Positions 1 to 6,957 are shown, counted from the first letter of the stretch. The stretch is DNA of 8,745 nucleotides from RUG13615 sp040307715 (GCA_040307715.1 JAWRJC010000153.1:1-8745), one strand, 5' to 3'. The notes: a model not told the origin generated them from the letters alone. Translations and numbers: made by a program.

Positions 1-1931
1 ACGACAAGAGAAACAAGAAAAAGAACGACAGCAGGGATGACCGGTACGGCAGCAAGTACGACCGCCGCGACAACAATGCCAACTATCCGAAGTCGCTGGA
101 GAAGAAGGCTAAGAAAAAGCATGTCAAGCAGCGGCCGGATCCCGTTCCGGAAGTGGAAGAGGAGATCCTGCCCGTCGGCACCAAGGTGGTCAATGTCCCG
201 ATCACGATCGCAGGTTTCTGCGAGCAGGTCGGCGTGACCGTTGCCAGTGTCATCATGACACTGCTCAAGATGGGCATGGTCGCCAACCAGAACCAGAACA
301 TCGACGAGGTCACCGTCTCCGCGCTGGCGGATGAGATGGGGCTGGACATCGTTGTCGGCAAGGTCGAAGAAGAAGAGGAAGAAGAAGGGCTCGAAAACTT
401 CGAAGACAGAGAGAAGGATCTCGTCCCGCGTGCCCCGATCATCACGGTCATGGGCCACGTCGACCACGGCAAGACGTCCCTGCTCGACGCGATCCGCAAC
501 ACGAACGTCACAGCAGGCGAGTCCGGCGGCATCACCCAGCACATTGGTGCGAGCGAAGTTACTATCAACGGACAGAAGATCGTCTTCCTGGACACCCCGG
601 GCCATGAAGCCTTCACGGCGATGCGTGCCCGCGGCGCGGACATCACCGACATCGCGGTCCTGGTCGTTGCGGCGGACGACAGCGTCAAGCCGCAGACGGT
701 CGAGTCCATCAGCCACGCAAAGGCGGCCGGTGTTCCGATCATCGTCGCGATCAACAAAATGGATAAACCCGGCGCCAACCCGGATATCGTCAAGAAAGAT
801 CTGGCGGATCACGGTGTCCTGGTCGAAGAATGGGGCGGTGACGTCATCAGCGTGCCCGTTTCCGCGAAGACCGGCGACGGCATCGTCAACCTGCTGGAGA
901 TGATCCTCCTGCAGGCGGAAGTCCTCGAACTGAAAGCCAATCCGAACAGACTGGCGCTCGGCACGGTCATTGAAGCGCGTCTCGACAAGGCGAAAGGTCC
1001 CGTTGCGACACTGCTTGTCGCCAACGGTACCCTGCGCGCCGGCCAGAGCGTCGTCGCAGGCACCTGCGCCGGCAGGATCCGTCTGATGACCAACTACAAG
1101 GGTGAAAAGATCCACAAGGCCGGTCCGGCAACAGCGGTCGAAATCCTGGGTCTGAACGATGTCCCGGCGGCAGGCGATAAATTCAACGCGGTCGGTGACG
1201 ACCATCTGGCGAAGGAGATCGCCGAAAAGAGAAAGCAGAAGCAGCGTGAAGAGATCATGGCGAGAAAGTCCGGCATGACACTCGAAGAACTGTTCAGCTC
1301 TGCGGCGGAAGGCGAAGTCAAGGAACTCAACCTCATCGTCAAGGGCGATGTTATGGGTTCGGTCGGCGCTGTCGTCAGCTCGCTTGAAAAACTCTCCAAC
1401 GACGAAGTCAAAGTCAAGATCGTCCACCAGGGCGTCGGTGCGATCAACGAATCCGACGTCATCCTGGCCGGCACAGCCGGTGCGGTCATCATCGGCTTCA
1501 ATGTCCGTCCGAGCTCGGCCGTCCAGACGGCTGCGGACCGCGAGAGCGTCCAGATCCGTACTTACCGCGTCATCTACGACATCATCGACGATGTCGAGGC
1601 AGCGATGAAGGGTATGCTCGATCCGGAGTTCAAGGAAGAAGTCCTCGGCGAGATCGATGTCCGCGACACCTTCAAGGTGCCGGGCGTGGGCATCATCGCA
1701 GGCGGTTATGTCATGAAGGGCAAGATCGTGCGCAATGCGAGCGCGCGGCTGGTCCGCGAGGGCATCGTCATCCACGAGGGCAGCATCTCCTCGCTCAAGC
1801 GCTTTAAGGACGATGCCAAGGAAGTCGCACAGGGATTTGAATGCGGTATCGGCCTGGAGAACTACAACGATATCAAAGTCGGCGATGTGATCGAATGCTA
1901 CCACATGGTCGAAGTGGAAAGGGATGCCTAA
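1..1931 (+). CDS. infB: translation initiation factor IF-2 (5' partial)
   Basis: IF-2 is the GTPase that delivers fMet-tRNA to the 30S subunit and promotes 50S joining. The frame is open from base 3 to the TAA at 1929-1931 (642 residues), so the N-terminus lies outside the window. In order, I see a Lys/Arg-rich linker (nt 3-135), the IF2_N domain (about 190-350), a run of seven Glu codons (366-386) and the GTPase domain. G1 GHVDHGKT is at 453-476, G2 GGITQHIG at 525-548, G3 DTPGH at 591-605, G4 NKMD at 753-764 and G5 SAK at 861-869. After these come the EF-Tu-like domain II, the IF-2-specific domain (about 1310-1600) and the C-terminal fMet-tRNA-binding barrel. The GTG at 153 is not the start: the frame continues upstream with typical linker sequence and there is no clear SD. 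A small oddity is ADDSVKPQT after G3, where most IF-2s have ADDG-MPQT. It is the first gene seen of the operon. Confidence 0.98.
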   Translation, partial: DKRNKKKNDSRDDRYGSKYDRRDNNANYPKSLEKKAKKKHVKQRPDPVPEVEEEILPVGTKVVNVPITIAGFCEQVGVTVASVIMTLLKMGMVANQNQNIDEVTVSALADEMGLDIVVGKVEEEEEEEGLENFEDREKDLVPRAPIITVMGHVDHGKTSLLDAIRNTNVTAGESGGITQHIGASEVTINGQKIVFLDTPGHEAFTAMRARGADITDIAVLVVAADDSVKPQTVESISHAKAAGVPIIVAINKMDKPGANPDIVKKDLADHGVLVEEWGGDVISVPVSAKTGDGIVNLLEMILLQAEVLELKANPNRLALGTVIEARLDKAKGPVATLLVANGTLRAGQSVVAGTCAGRIRLMTNYKGEKIHKAGPATAVEILGLNDVPAAGDKFNAVGDDHLAKEIAEKRKQKQREEIMARKSGMTLEELFSSAAEGEVKELNLIVKGDVMGSVGAVVSSLEKLSNDEVKVKIVHQGVGAINESDVILAGTAGAVIIGFNVRPSSAVQTAADRESVQIRTYRVIYDIIDDVEAAMKGMLDPEFKEEVLGEIDVRDTFKVPGVGIIAGGYVMKGKIVRNASARLVREGIVIHEGSISSLKRFKDDAKEVAQGFECGIGLENYNDIKVGDVIECYHMVEVERDA

Positions 1932-1934
1932 GGT

Positions 1935-2306
1935 ATGAGACGAGGCTACAGACAGGAGCGCATCGGCGTTGAGATCAAAAAGATCATCAGCGACATGCTG
2001 CTCCGCGACATCAAAGATCCGCGCCTCGCGGACGGGATGGTCAGTATCACGGACGTCGAAGTGACCCGTGACGGCAGTTATGCCAAAGTCTTTCTGACCG
2101 TTTACGCGAACGAAGAAGATACGGAGGCGAAGGCGCGCGCCCTGGAAGGGCTGGAACACTGCAAAGGCCTGATCAAACGCGAGATCGGCCGGCGCATGGA
2201 CCTGCGCCGTGTACCGGAACTGCTCTTCGAGATCGACGGTTCCTTTGAATACGGCATGCGGATGGATGCCCTGATTGAAAAGGCGGTAAAGAACGATGAA
2301 AAATGA
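1935..2306 (+). CDS. rbfA: 30S ribosome-binding factor A
   Basis: RbfA binds the immature 30S subunit near the 5' end of 16S rRNA and assists late processing, and it is linked to cold adaptation. The product is 123 residues, the usual size of this single KH-fold family. Family landmarks are the N-terminal helix (RRGYRQERIGVEIKKII), the LRDIKDPRL segment at about residues 23-31, the VTRDGSYAKVFLTVY strand region and the C-terminal helix with IGRRMDLRRVPELLFEID. The start codon lies 3 nt after the infB stop. A purine-rich GGAAAGGG at the infB 3' end (1916-1923) is the likely ribosome site, suggesting translational coupling to infB. The infB-rbfA order is conserved across many bacteria. Nothing appears truncated. 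Confidence 0.97.
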   Translation: MRRGYRQERIGVEIKKIISDMLLRDIKDPRLADGMVSITDVEVTRDGSYAKVFLTVYANEEDTEAKARALEGLEHCKGLIKREIGRRMDLRRVPELLFEIDGSFEYGMRMDALIEKAVKNDEK

Positions 2307-3282
2307 TCCGATCCCGATGATCGCGCAGGAACTCCTGGAAGCGGATTCCATCCTGATCTTCCCGCACATCCTGATGGACGGGGACGCGATGGGGTCTGCG
2401 GCCGCCCTGTGCAAAGCGCTTCGCGGCATGGGCAAGGACGCTCATATCGTGATTGAAGACAAAGTGCCGGATTATCTGCTGTTCCTCGACCGCGGCTATA
2501 CTGTCGATATCGAGAACATCGGGCTTGCCAACATCGGCGGCATCGATGTATCGATCTGCGTGGACTGCGGCGAGAAGACCAGATTCCCCAAGCGGGCGGA
2601 ACTGTTCTATCACGGTGATACGAAGATTTGTATCGATCATCACGTTTCCTCCGGCTTTATCGGCGATTACAATTACATCGATCCGGATGCGGCGGCGACC
2701 GGCGAGATCATCTTCGATCTTCTGCTCGCGCTCGGTGTCGACATCGATCAGGAGATGGCGGAAGCGCTCTTTGCAGCGATCACAACAGACACCGGAAACT
2801 TCCAGTATTCCAATACGACGGCGCACTCTCACGAGATCGTGATCGCGCTGTACGACTGCGGTCTTGACAGCAGCAAGGTCAGCCTTGCGCTGTACGAAAA
2901 CGAGTCTCTGCCAAAGCTCCGGCTGCACAGCAGACTGATCGAGTCTGCCCGGCTGTTCGCGGACGGGGAAGCGATCATGACGACCGTCACGCAGAAAATG
3001 CTGCAGGAGACCGGGACCCTGATGGAAGATACGGAAGGTGTCGTCAGCACGCTGCGCAGCATACACGGTGTGCAGGTATCGGCGTTCATCAAGGAACAGC
3101 CGGACGGCAGTATGAAAGTCAGCCTGCGCTCCAAGGAGCGCGGAGATGTAGCTGCGGTCTCGCAGCGGCACGGCGGCGGCGGACATGTGCACGCAGCCGG
3201 TTTCAATCTTGAAGGTGTCAGTCTGGAAGAAACGGAAGCGCTGGTCATCAGGGAACTGACACAGGCACTGCAGGAAGACTGA
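2296..3282 (+). CDS. nrnA: DHH/DHHA1 phosphoesterase, NrnA-type nanoRNase / pAp phosphatase
   Basis: NrnA-type proteins hydrolyse 2-5 nt RNA from the 3' end and, in several Bacillota, also dephosphorylate pAp. The product is 328 residues. The N-terminal DHH domain shows H24...D28-G-D30 (written HILMDGDAMGS, with Met where Pro is commoner), D90 in VDCGEKTRF, the D114-H115-H116 triad in CIDHHVS and D165 in TTDTGNF; these are the expected Mn-binding residues. The C-terminal DHHA1 domain has the substrate motif GGGGHVHAAGF with H297. The gene overlaps rbfA by 11 nt (2296-2306, different frame), and AGGCGG at 2281-2286 inside rbfA is the likely SD. Its place between rbfA and truB is standard in Bacillota. 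The exact substrate (nanoRNA, pAp or c-di-NMP breakdown product) cannot be told from sequence alone. Confidence 0.93.
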   Translation: MKNDPIPMIAQELLEADSILIFPHILMDGDAMGSAAALCKALRGMGKDAHIVIEDKVPDYLLFLDRGYTVDIENIGLANIGGIDVSICVDCGEKTRFPKRAELFYHGDTKICIDHHVSSGFIGDYNYIDPDAAATGEIIFDLLLALGVDIDQEMAEALFAAITTDTGNFQYSNTTAHSHEIVIALYDCGLDSSKVSLALYENESLPKLRLHSRLIESARLFADGEAIMTTVTQKMLQETGTLMEDTEGVVSTLRSIHGVQVSAFIKEQPDGSMKVSLRSKERGDVAAVSQRHGGGGHVHAAGFNLEGVSLEETEALVIRELTQALQED

Positions 3283-3303
3283 CCGGGCAAACGGAGAACA
3301 GGC

Positions 3304-4308
3304 ATGTCTCTGAAAGGCATCATCAATATCGATAAACCACAGAATTATACGTCGTTCGACTGTGTAGCCATCCTGCGCCGCGCGGCCGGAACGAAAAAGA
3401 TCGGGCATACCGGGACCCTCGATCCGATGGCGACCGGCGTGCTCGCGTGCTGTATAGGCCCAGCGACCAGGATCCTGGAGTATCTGGAGGAGGACAGCAA
3501 GGAATACTGCGGGACACTGCGCCTTGGTCTTGAAACGGATACCTGCGACATCTGGGGCAACGCGACGGTCTGCGAAGAGGTGCGCATCCTTGCGGAAGGA
3601 GAAACGCCGGCCGGAACGGACAGCGCGGAACATCTCATTACCGAAGCGCAGGTGCGGGAAGCATTCGCGTCCTTTACCGGTGCGATCGGGCAGATCCCTC
3701 CGCAGTATGCGGCGATCAAAGTGGGCGGCCGCAAACTCTACGAATATGCCCGGGAAGGGCGGCATGTGGAAGTGCCGGCACGGCCGGTCACGATCCACAG
3801 TATGGAGATCCTGGACATCCGGGAGGACGAAGTGGATTTCCGTGTAGTTTGCAGTAAAGGAACTTATGTAAGGTCGCTTTGCAGAGATATCGGCAGAGCG
3901 CTCGGGACTGCAGGCACCATGGCAGCGCTCCGCAGAACGAAGACCGGTCTGTGCAGCATCGAGGAAAGCCTGCCGGTCGAAGCCGTCAAGGAGATGGATG
4001 CGGCGGCGCTTGCACCGTATATCATCCCGATGGAGAAGGCGCTGGCTAACTATCCGCGGATCGATCTGGACTGGCAGCGGGGGATGGATTTCCTGAACGG
4101 AAAACTGCTGCGGGGAGCACCGGCGCCATATACCGAAACAGAAGCAGCGGGCGGAAACCGGCCGGACGGGGAAGACGGCACCGTCCTCGTGCGTGTTTTC
4201 GGAGACGGACGGTTCCTCGGGATGGCCCACTACGATGCACAGGCAGGAACGGTGAAAGCGCATAAGGTGCTGGCACCTGAGATCAAAGAAGAATGGACGC
4301 GCGGATAA
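3304..4308 (+). CDS. truB: tRNA pseudouridine(55) synthase
   Basis: TruB isomerises U55 to pseudouridine in the T-arm of tRNAs and acts as a tRNA chaperone. The product is 334 residues, slightly longer than the usual 290-320. The N-terminal catalytic domain begins GIINIDKPQNYTSFD. The catalytic Asp is D40 in GHTGTLDPMATGVL. Further family motifs are YAAIKVGGRKLYEYAREG and VCSKGTYVRSLCRDIG. The C-terminal part after about residue 240 fits the PUA-like domain. Extra length comes from a loop at about residues 90-110, after TDTCDIWG, and another Gly/Glu-rich stretch at about 275-295 inside the PUA-like region. The start is supported by GGAG at 3293-3296, 7 nt upstream; it lies 21 nt after nrnA. 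The gene precedes ribF, the usual truB-ribF pair. Confidence 0.97.
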   Translation: MSLKGIINIDKPQNYTSFDCVAILRRAAGTKKIGHTGTLDPMATGVLACCIGPATRILEYLEEDSKEYCGTLRLGLETDTCDIWGNATVCEEVRILAEGETPAGTDSAEHLITEAQVREAFASFTGAIGQIPPQYAAIKVGGRKLYEYAREGRHVEVPARPVTIHSMEILDIREDEVDFRVVCSKGTYVRSLCRDIGRALGTAGTMAALRRTKTGLCSIEESLPVEAVKEMDAAALAPYIIPMEKALANYPRIDLDWQRGMDFLNGKLLRGAPAPYTETEAAGGNRPDGEDGTVLVRVFGDGRFLGMAHYDAQAGTVKAHKVLAPEIKEEWTRG

Positions 4309-4324
4309 GACCCGCGAAGAGCAT

Positions 4325-5296
4325 ATGATCGTTTACCACGACTTGAATGACATCGACATAAAGGAACGGACCGCCATCGCGCTCGGCAATTTCGACGGCG
4401 TACACAGAGGTCATCAGGAACTGATCCGGCGCGCGGTCGCAGCCAGCAGGGAGAAAAACCTTGCCAGCGCGGTCTTTACGTTCTCCAACCACCCGCGCAA
4501 TCTGCTGGCGGGGGAGGATGTAGTGAAGAACATCCTCTATCCGGAGGAAAAGCAGCGGATCATCGAGGATCTGGGGGTCGATATCCTCTTCGATATCCCG
4601 TTCACCTGGGATATCTGCGCGATGGAGCCTCTGAGCTACATCGAGGAACTGCTCTTCGGCGCATTCCGCGCGCAGGAGATCTTCTGCGGTTTCAACTATA
4701 CATTCGGCTACAAGGCGGGCGGTGACGTCCGGCTGCTGAAGAAGGAAGGCGCGGCACGGGGCCGGGAGGTCCACGTGCTCGATCCGGTCAGGGTGAATGG
4801 CAGGATCGTCAGTTCGACGCTGATCCGGGAGTGCATCGAGGTGGGCAATATCGAAGCCTGCGATGCGTTTCTGGGGCGTCCCTATTCGCTGAACGGGACG
4901 GTGGTGCACGGCAACGAGATCGGCAGAACGATCGGTTTCCCGACATGCAACCTGCTCGTGGATGAGACGATGGTGACGCCGCCCAACGGCGTCTACGTGA
5001 CAAACTGTCTCGTCGAGGAACTGGCGGACCTGCAGGAAGCGGAACAGACGGGGTATCCGTTCGTCTGGAGGCGGTATCCGGCCGTGACGAACATCGGCGT
5101 CAAGCCCACGATCGGCACGTACGCAAAGAACGTGGAAACGCATATTTTCGATTTTGACCGCGATATGTACGGACAGGACATCCGGGTCGAATTCCTCAAG
5201 ATGACGCGGCCTGAGACCCGTTTTGACGGTCTGGAAGCCCTGCAGGCGCAGATCGCCCGCGACTGCGCAAATGCGCGCGCTTATCACGGGATCTGA
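4325..5296 (+). CDS. ribF: bifunctional riboflavin kinase / FAD synthetase
   Basis: RibF phosphorylates riboflavin to FMN and then adenylylates FMN to FAD. The product is 323 residues, normal for prokaryotic bifunctional RibF. The N-terminal nucleotidyltransferase domain has ALGNFDGVHRGHQ (residues 19-31, the HxGH-type ATP site), the CGFNYTFGYKAGGDV segment and the SSTLIREC motif. The C-terminal riboflavin kinase domain has GRTIGFPTCNL (residues 200-210), PPNGVYVT, TNIGVKPT and the DFDRDMYGQDIRVEFLKMTRPE segment with the expected acidic residue. A loop of roughly 18 residues (EELADLQEAEQTG region) lies between the kinase strands. The start is 16 nt after truB. The SD is weak and very close (GAAGAG, 4316-4321), so coupling to truB is likely. 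It is the last gene of the operon. No FMN riboswitch is visible upstream. Confidence 0.97.
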   Translation: MIVYHDLNDIDIKERTAIALGNFDGVHRGHQELIRRAVAASREKNLASAVFTFSNHPRNLLAGEDVVKNILYPEEKQRIIEDLGVDILFDIPFTWDICAMEPLSYIEELLFGAFRAQEIFCGFNYTFGYKAGGDVRLLKKEGAARGREVHVLDPVRVNGRIVSSTLIRECIEVGNIEACDAFLGRPYSLNGTVVHGNEIGRTIGFPTCNLLVDETMVTPPNGVYVTNCLVEELADLQEAEQTGYPFVWRRYPAVTNIGVKPTIGTYAKNVETHIFDFDRDMYGQDIRVEFLKMTRPETRFDGLEALQAQIARDCANARAYHGI

Positions 5297-5317
5297 GCAT
5301 TCGCTGATATGGTAGCA

Positions 5318-5342
5318 AGCCCGCACCTGGTGCGGGTTTTTT
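5318..5342 (+). terminator. intrinsic terminator of the infB-ribF operon
   Basis: CCCGCAC (5320-5326), a CTG loop and GTGCGGG (5330-5336) form a 7-bp GC-rich stem followed by six T (5337-5342). A G-T wobble and two A-T pairs can extend its base. It lies 21 nt after the ribF stop, where the operon should end. Confidence 0.9.
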
Positions 5343-5344
5343 AT

Positions 5345-5357
5345 ACACATATTGTGT
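5345..5357. promoter_or_regulatory. short palindrome upstream of the uraA promoter
   Basis: ACACA-TAT-TGTGT is a dyad with 5-bp perfect arms, followed on the + strand by a run of seven T (5357-5363). It sits 20 nt upstream of the uraA -35 box. It could be an operator or activator site, an AT-rich UP-like element, or a weak back-up terminator for ribF. The sequence does not decide between these. Confidence 0.35.
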
Positions 5358-5377
5358 TTTTTTAGACGGTTTATGCA

Positions 5378-5406
5378 TTGACTGAAAAGCCTCTCAAGGG
5401 TATCCT
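5378..5406 (+). promoter_or_regulatory. sigma-A-type promoter of uraA
   Basis: The -35 box TTGACT (5378-5383) and -10 box TATCCT (5401-5406) are separated by exactly 17 nt. The matches to consensus are 5 of 6 and 4 of 6, and AT-rich DNA lies upstream. Transcription would begin near 5412-5413, giving a leader of about 60 nt. It lies after the ribF terminator and before uraA, so uraA is probably an independent unit. Confidence 0.75.
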
Positions 5407-5412
5407 AAAAAA

Positions 5413-5473
5413 GATGGTACAGCCCAAAGGCAGCCATCGCACATATCTCTATCTGAACCATACAGGAGTAGTC
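5413..5473 (+). promoter_or_regulatory. uraA 5' leader with a hairpin
   Basis: GATGG (5413-5417) can pair with CCATC (5434-5438), and inside it GCC (5422-5424) with GGC (5429-5431) around a CAAA loop. Alternatively ATGGT (5414-5418) can pair with ACCAT (5457-5461), which ends just upstream of the SD AGGAG (5464-5468). I see no convincing PyrR-binding consensus and no intrinsic terminator in the leader, so any control would more likely act on translation. Low certainty. Confidence 0.35.
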
Positions 5474-6757
5474 ATGAGTAAGAATAACGAGATCATTCAG
5501 GTCGACGAACGAGTGCCTCTCGGAAAGGGGATCCCCCTCAGTATCCAGCACACGTTCGCCATGTTCAGTGCGTCCGTTCTGGTCCCGTACCTGCTCGGCA
5601 TCAGTCCCGCCATCGCGCTTCTGATGAACGGCATCGGCACGCTGATCTTCATCTTTGTCACAAAGGGAAAGAGCCCGGCATACCTCGGCTCCAGTTTCGC
5701 CTTCATCAGTCCGGCGCTGCTGGTCATCAACGATCCGAATCTGGGGTATCAGTACGCGCTCGGCGGATTTGTCATCACCGGCTGCATATTCATGGCAGTC
5801 GCGATCCTGATCAAGTTCGTCGGCGTCCACTGGATCGACATTGTCCTGCCGCCCGCAGCCATGGGGCCGATCGTTGCTCTGATCGGTCTGGAACTGGCAG
5901 GCAGCGCGGCGCAGAACGGCGGCATCATCCTCAACGAGGCGTCCGGATATGATCACATCGATCCGAAACTGGTCATTGTCTTCGTCGTGACGCTGCTGCT
6001 GGCGGTCTTCGGTCAGATCCTCTACAGAGGATTTGCCGCCGCCATCGCGATCCTGATCTCCATCGTCGTCGGGTATTTCGTAGCGCTCGCGCTGGGGATC
6101 GTCGACTTCTCGTCAGTCCATGACGCGACATGGCTCGCGATGCCCAACATCATGCATCCGAAGTTCAGCCTCGATGCGATCCTGATCATCATCCCTGCTT
6201 CGCTCGTCGTCATCTCCGAGCACATCGGCCACCAGGTCGTCACTTCCGAGATCGTCGGCCGCGACCTGCTGAAAGACCCCGGTCTGCACAGATCCCTCAT
6301 CTCCGACGGCATCTCCACAACGCTGTCCGGCCTGATGGGTTCCGTTCCGACCACGACTTACGGCGAGAACATCGGCGTCATGGCCATCACCAAGGTCTAC
6401 AGTGTCTGGGTCATCGGTGGCGCGGCGGTCTTCTCGATCGTCCTGTCCTTCATCGGCAAAGCGTCCGGTCTCATCATGAGCATTCCTGCGCCGGTCATGG
6501 GCGGTGTCAGCTTCCTGCTGTACGGCATGATCGCTGCCTCCGGCCTGCGTCTTCTGGTCGATGAAAAGGTAGACTACTCCAAGGCGCGCAATCTGGCGCT
6601 TTCCTCGGTCGTCTTCATCACTGGTCTGTCCGGCGCGTTCGTCCAGATCGGCAACGTCAAGCTGACCGGTATGTGCCTGGCGACGATCGTCGGCATGATC
6701 CTCGGTCTGGTCTTCTTCCTGCTGGATAAAGCGAAGCTGACCAACGACTCCGAATAG
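5474..6757 (+). CDS. uraA: uracil permease (NCS2 nucleobase:cation symporter)
   Basis: The product is an inner-membrane symporter expected to import uracil with protons for salvage to UMP. It is 427 residues with about a dozen or more hydrophobic segments, matching the 14-helix UraA fold. Family landmarks are IQHTFAMFSASVLVPYL near the N-terminus, GSSFAFISPALL and the NCS2 core SEHIGHQVVTSEIVGRDL. The core continues with DPGLHRSLISDG and TTTYGENIGVMAITKVYS. E249 and H253 (SEHIGH) and E298 (YGENIG) correspond to the substrate-binding Glu/His residues of E. coli UraA. The ATG at 5474 has SD AGGAG 5 nt upstream. An in-frame TTG at 5378 is rejected because it is part of the -35 box and would add an unlikely hydrophilic extension. 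Uracil is the best guess over xanthine or uric acid because this core closely resembles UraA/PyrP. Its position between ribF and rpsO is unusual. Confidence 0.93.
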   Translation: MSKNNEIIQVDERVPLGKGIPLSIQHTFAMFSASVLVPYLLGISPAIALLMNGIGTLIFIFVTKGKSPAYLGSSFAFISPALLVINDPNLGYQYALGGFVITGCIFMAVAILIKFVGVHWIDIVLPPAAMGPIVALIGLELAGSAAQNGGIILNEASGYDHIDPKLVIVFVVTLLLAVFGQILYRGFAAAIAILISIVVGYFVALALGIVDFSSVHDATWLAMPNIMHPKFSLDAILIIIPASLVVISEHIGHQVVTSEIVGRDLLKDPGLHRSLISDGISTTLSGLMGSVPTTTYGENIGVMAITKVYSVWVIGGAAVFSIVLSFIGKASGLIMSIPAPVMGGVSFLLYGMIAASGLRLLVDEKVDYSKARNLALSSVVFITGLSGAFVQIGNVKLTGMCLATIVGMILGLVFFLLDKAKLTNDSE

Positions 6758-6770
6758 GGCGGAAGAACGG

Positions 6771-6801
6771 CGGGAAGCGATTCCTTGAGAAATCGCTCCC
6801 G
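6771..6801 (+). other. hairpin in the uraA 3' region
   Basis: CGGG-(A)-AGCGATT (6771-6782, one bulged A) pairs with AATCGCTCCCG (6791-6801) around the loop CCTTGAGA. The stem is 11 bp. It lies 13 nt after the uraA stop and has no T-run, so it is not itself a terminator. It may protect the 3' end of the mRNA or interact with the terminator downstream. Confidence 0.6.
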
Positions 6802-6824
6802 GGAACCATTCACAAAGATCATGG

Positions 6825-6859
6825 ACGGGAGAAAGAAAACACTTGCTTTCTCCCGTTTT
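6825..6859 (+). terminator. intrinsic terminator after uraA
   Basis: CGGGAGAAAG (6826-6835) and CTTTCTCCCG (6846-6855) form a perfect 10-bp stem, extendable by A6825-T6856, around a 10-nt loop. TTTT (6856-6859) follows. The T-run is short but the stem is strong. It separates uraA from rpsO. Confidence 0.8.
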
Positions 6860-6871
6860 ACGTGGTAAATT
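6843..6871 (+). promoter_or_regulatory. probable rpsO promoter (extended -10)
   Basis: TTGCTT (6843-6848), a 17-nt spacer and TAAATT (6866-6871) fit a sigma-A promoter. A TG at 6863-6864, one base before the -10 box, gives an extended -10 that could offset the weak -35 (3 of 6). The start would fall near 6878, giving a leader of about 80 nt. The -35 lies within the loop and right arm of the uraA terminator. Confidence 0.55.
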
Positions 6872-6889
6872 AAATCGTTAGCGTAACTA

Positions 6890-6950
6890 CCTGTACCCGG
6901 TTTTACGACACTCCGACGGAAACTCAGTACAGGCGAATGAAGAAAAGGAG
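6890..6950 (+). promoter_or_regulatory. rpsO leader structure, candidate S15 autoregulatory pseudoknot
   Basis: CCTGTAC (6890-6896) pairs perfectly with GTACAGG (6927-6933). Inside it, GTTTT (6900-6904) plus CG (6906-6907) pair with CG (6917-6918) plus GAAAC (6919-6923), with one bulged A and one wobble. The inner loop (6908-6916) contains CTCC (6911-6914), complementary to GGAG (6947-6950) of the rpsO SD. In E. coli and some Bacillota, S15 represses its own translation through a structured leader, and in E. coli that structure is a pseudoknot. The link here is inference. Confidence 0.45.
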
Positions 6951-6957
6951 AAACAAC

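Noticed and set aside
366..386. Run of seven Glu codons in infB as a repeat of interest
   Set aside because: Acidic, low-complexity linkers between IF2_N and the GTPase domain are common and variable in IF-2.
153..1931. GTG at 153 as the start of infB
   Set aside because: The frame is open to the window edge with an IF-2-like basic linker, and there is no clear SD before this GTG.
2173..4263. 696-codon open frame on the minus strand across nrnA and truB
   Set aside because: It is codon-aligned with the sense genes. It stays open because the sense genes avoid TTA, CTA and TCA codons. The translation is Arg/His/Asp-rich with no recognisable domain, while the + strand genes are clear family members.
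4283..5350. 355-codon open frame on the minus strand across ribF
   Set aside because: This is the same codon-aligned antisense effect; the sense strand encodes an intact RibF.
5378..5473. TTG at 5378 as the start of uraA
   Set aside because: It is part of the -35 box, has no SD, and an ATG at 5474 with AGGAG 5 nt upstream gives the family-typical N-terminus.
6937..6957. ATG at 6937 as the start of rpsO
   Set aside because: The AAGGAG SD would lie inside the gene, and the start at 6958 gives the normal S15 length.
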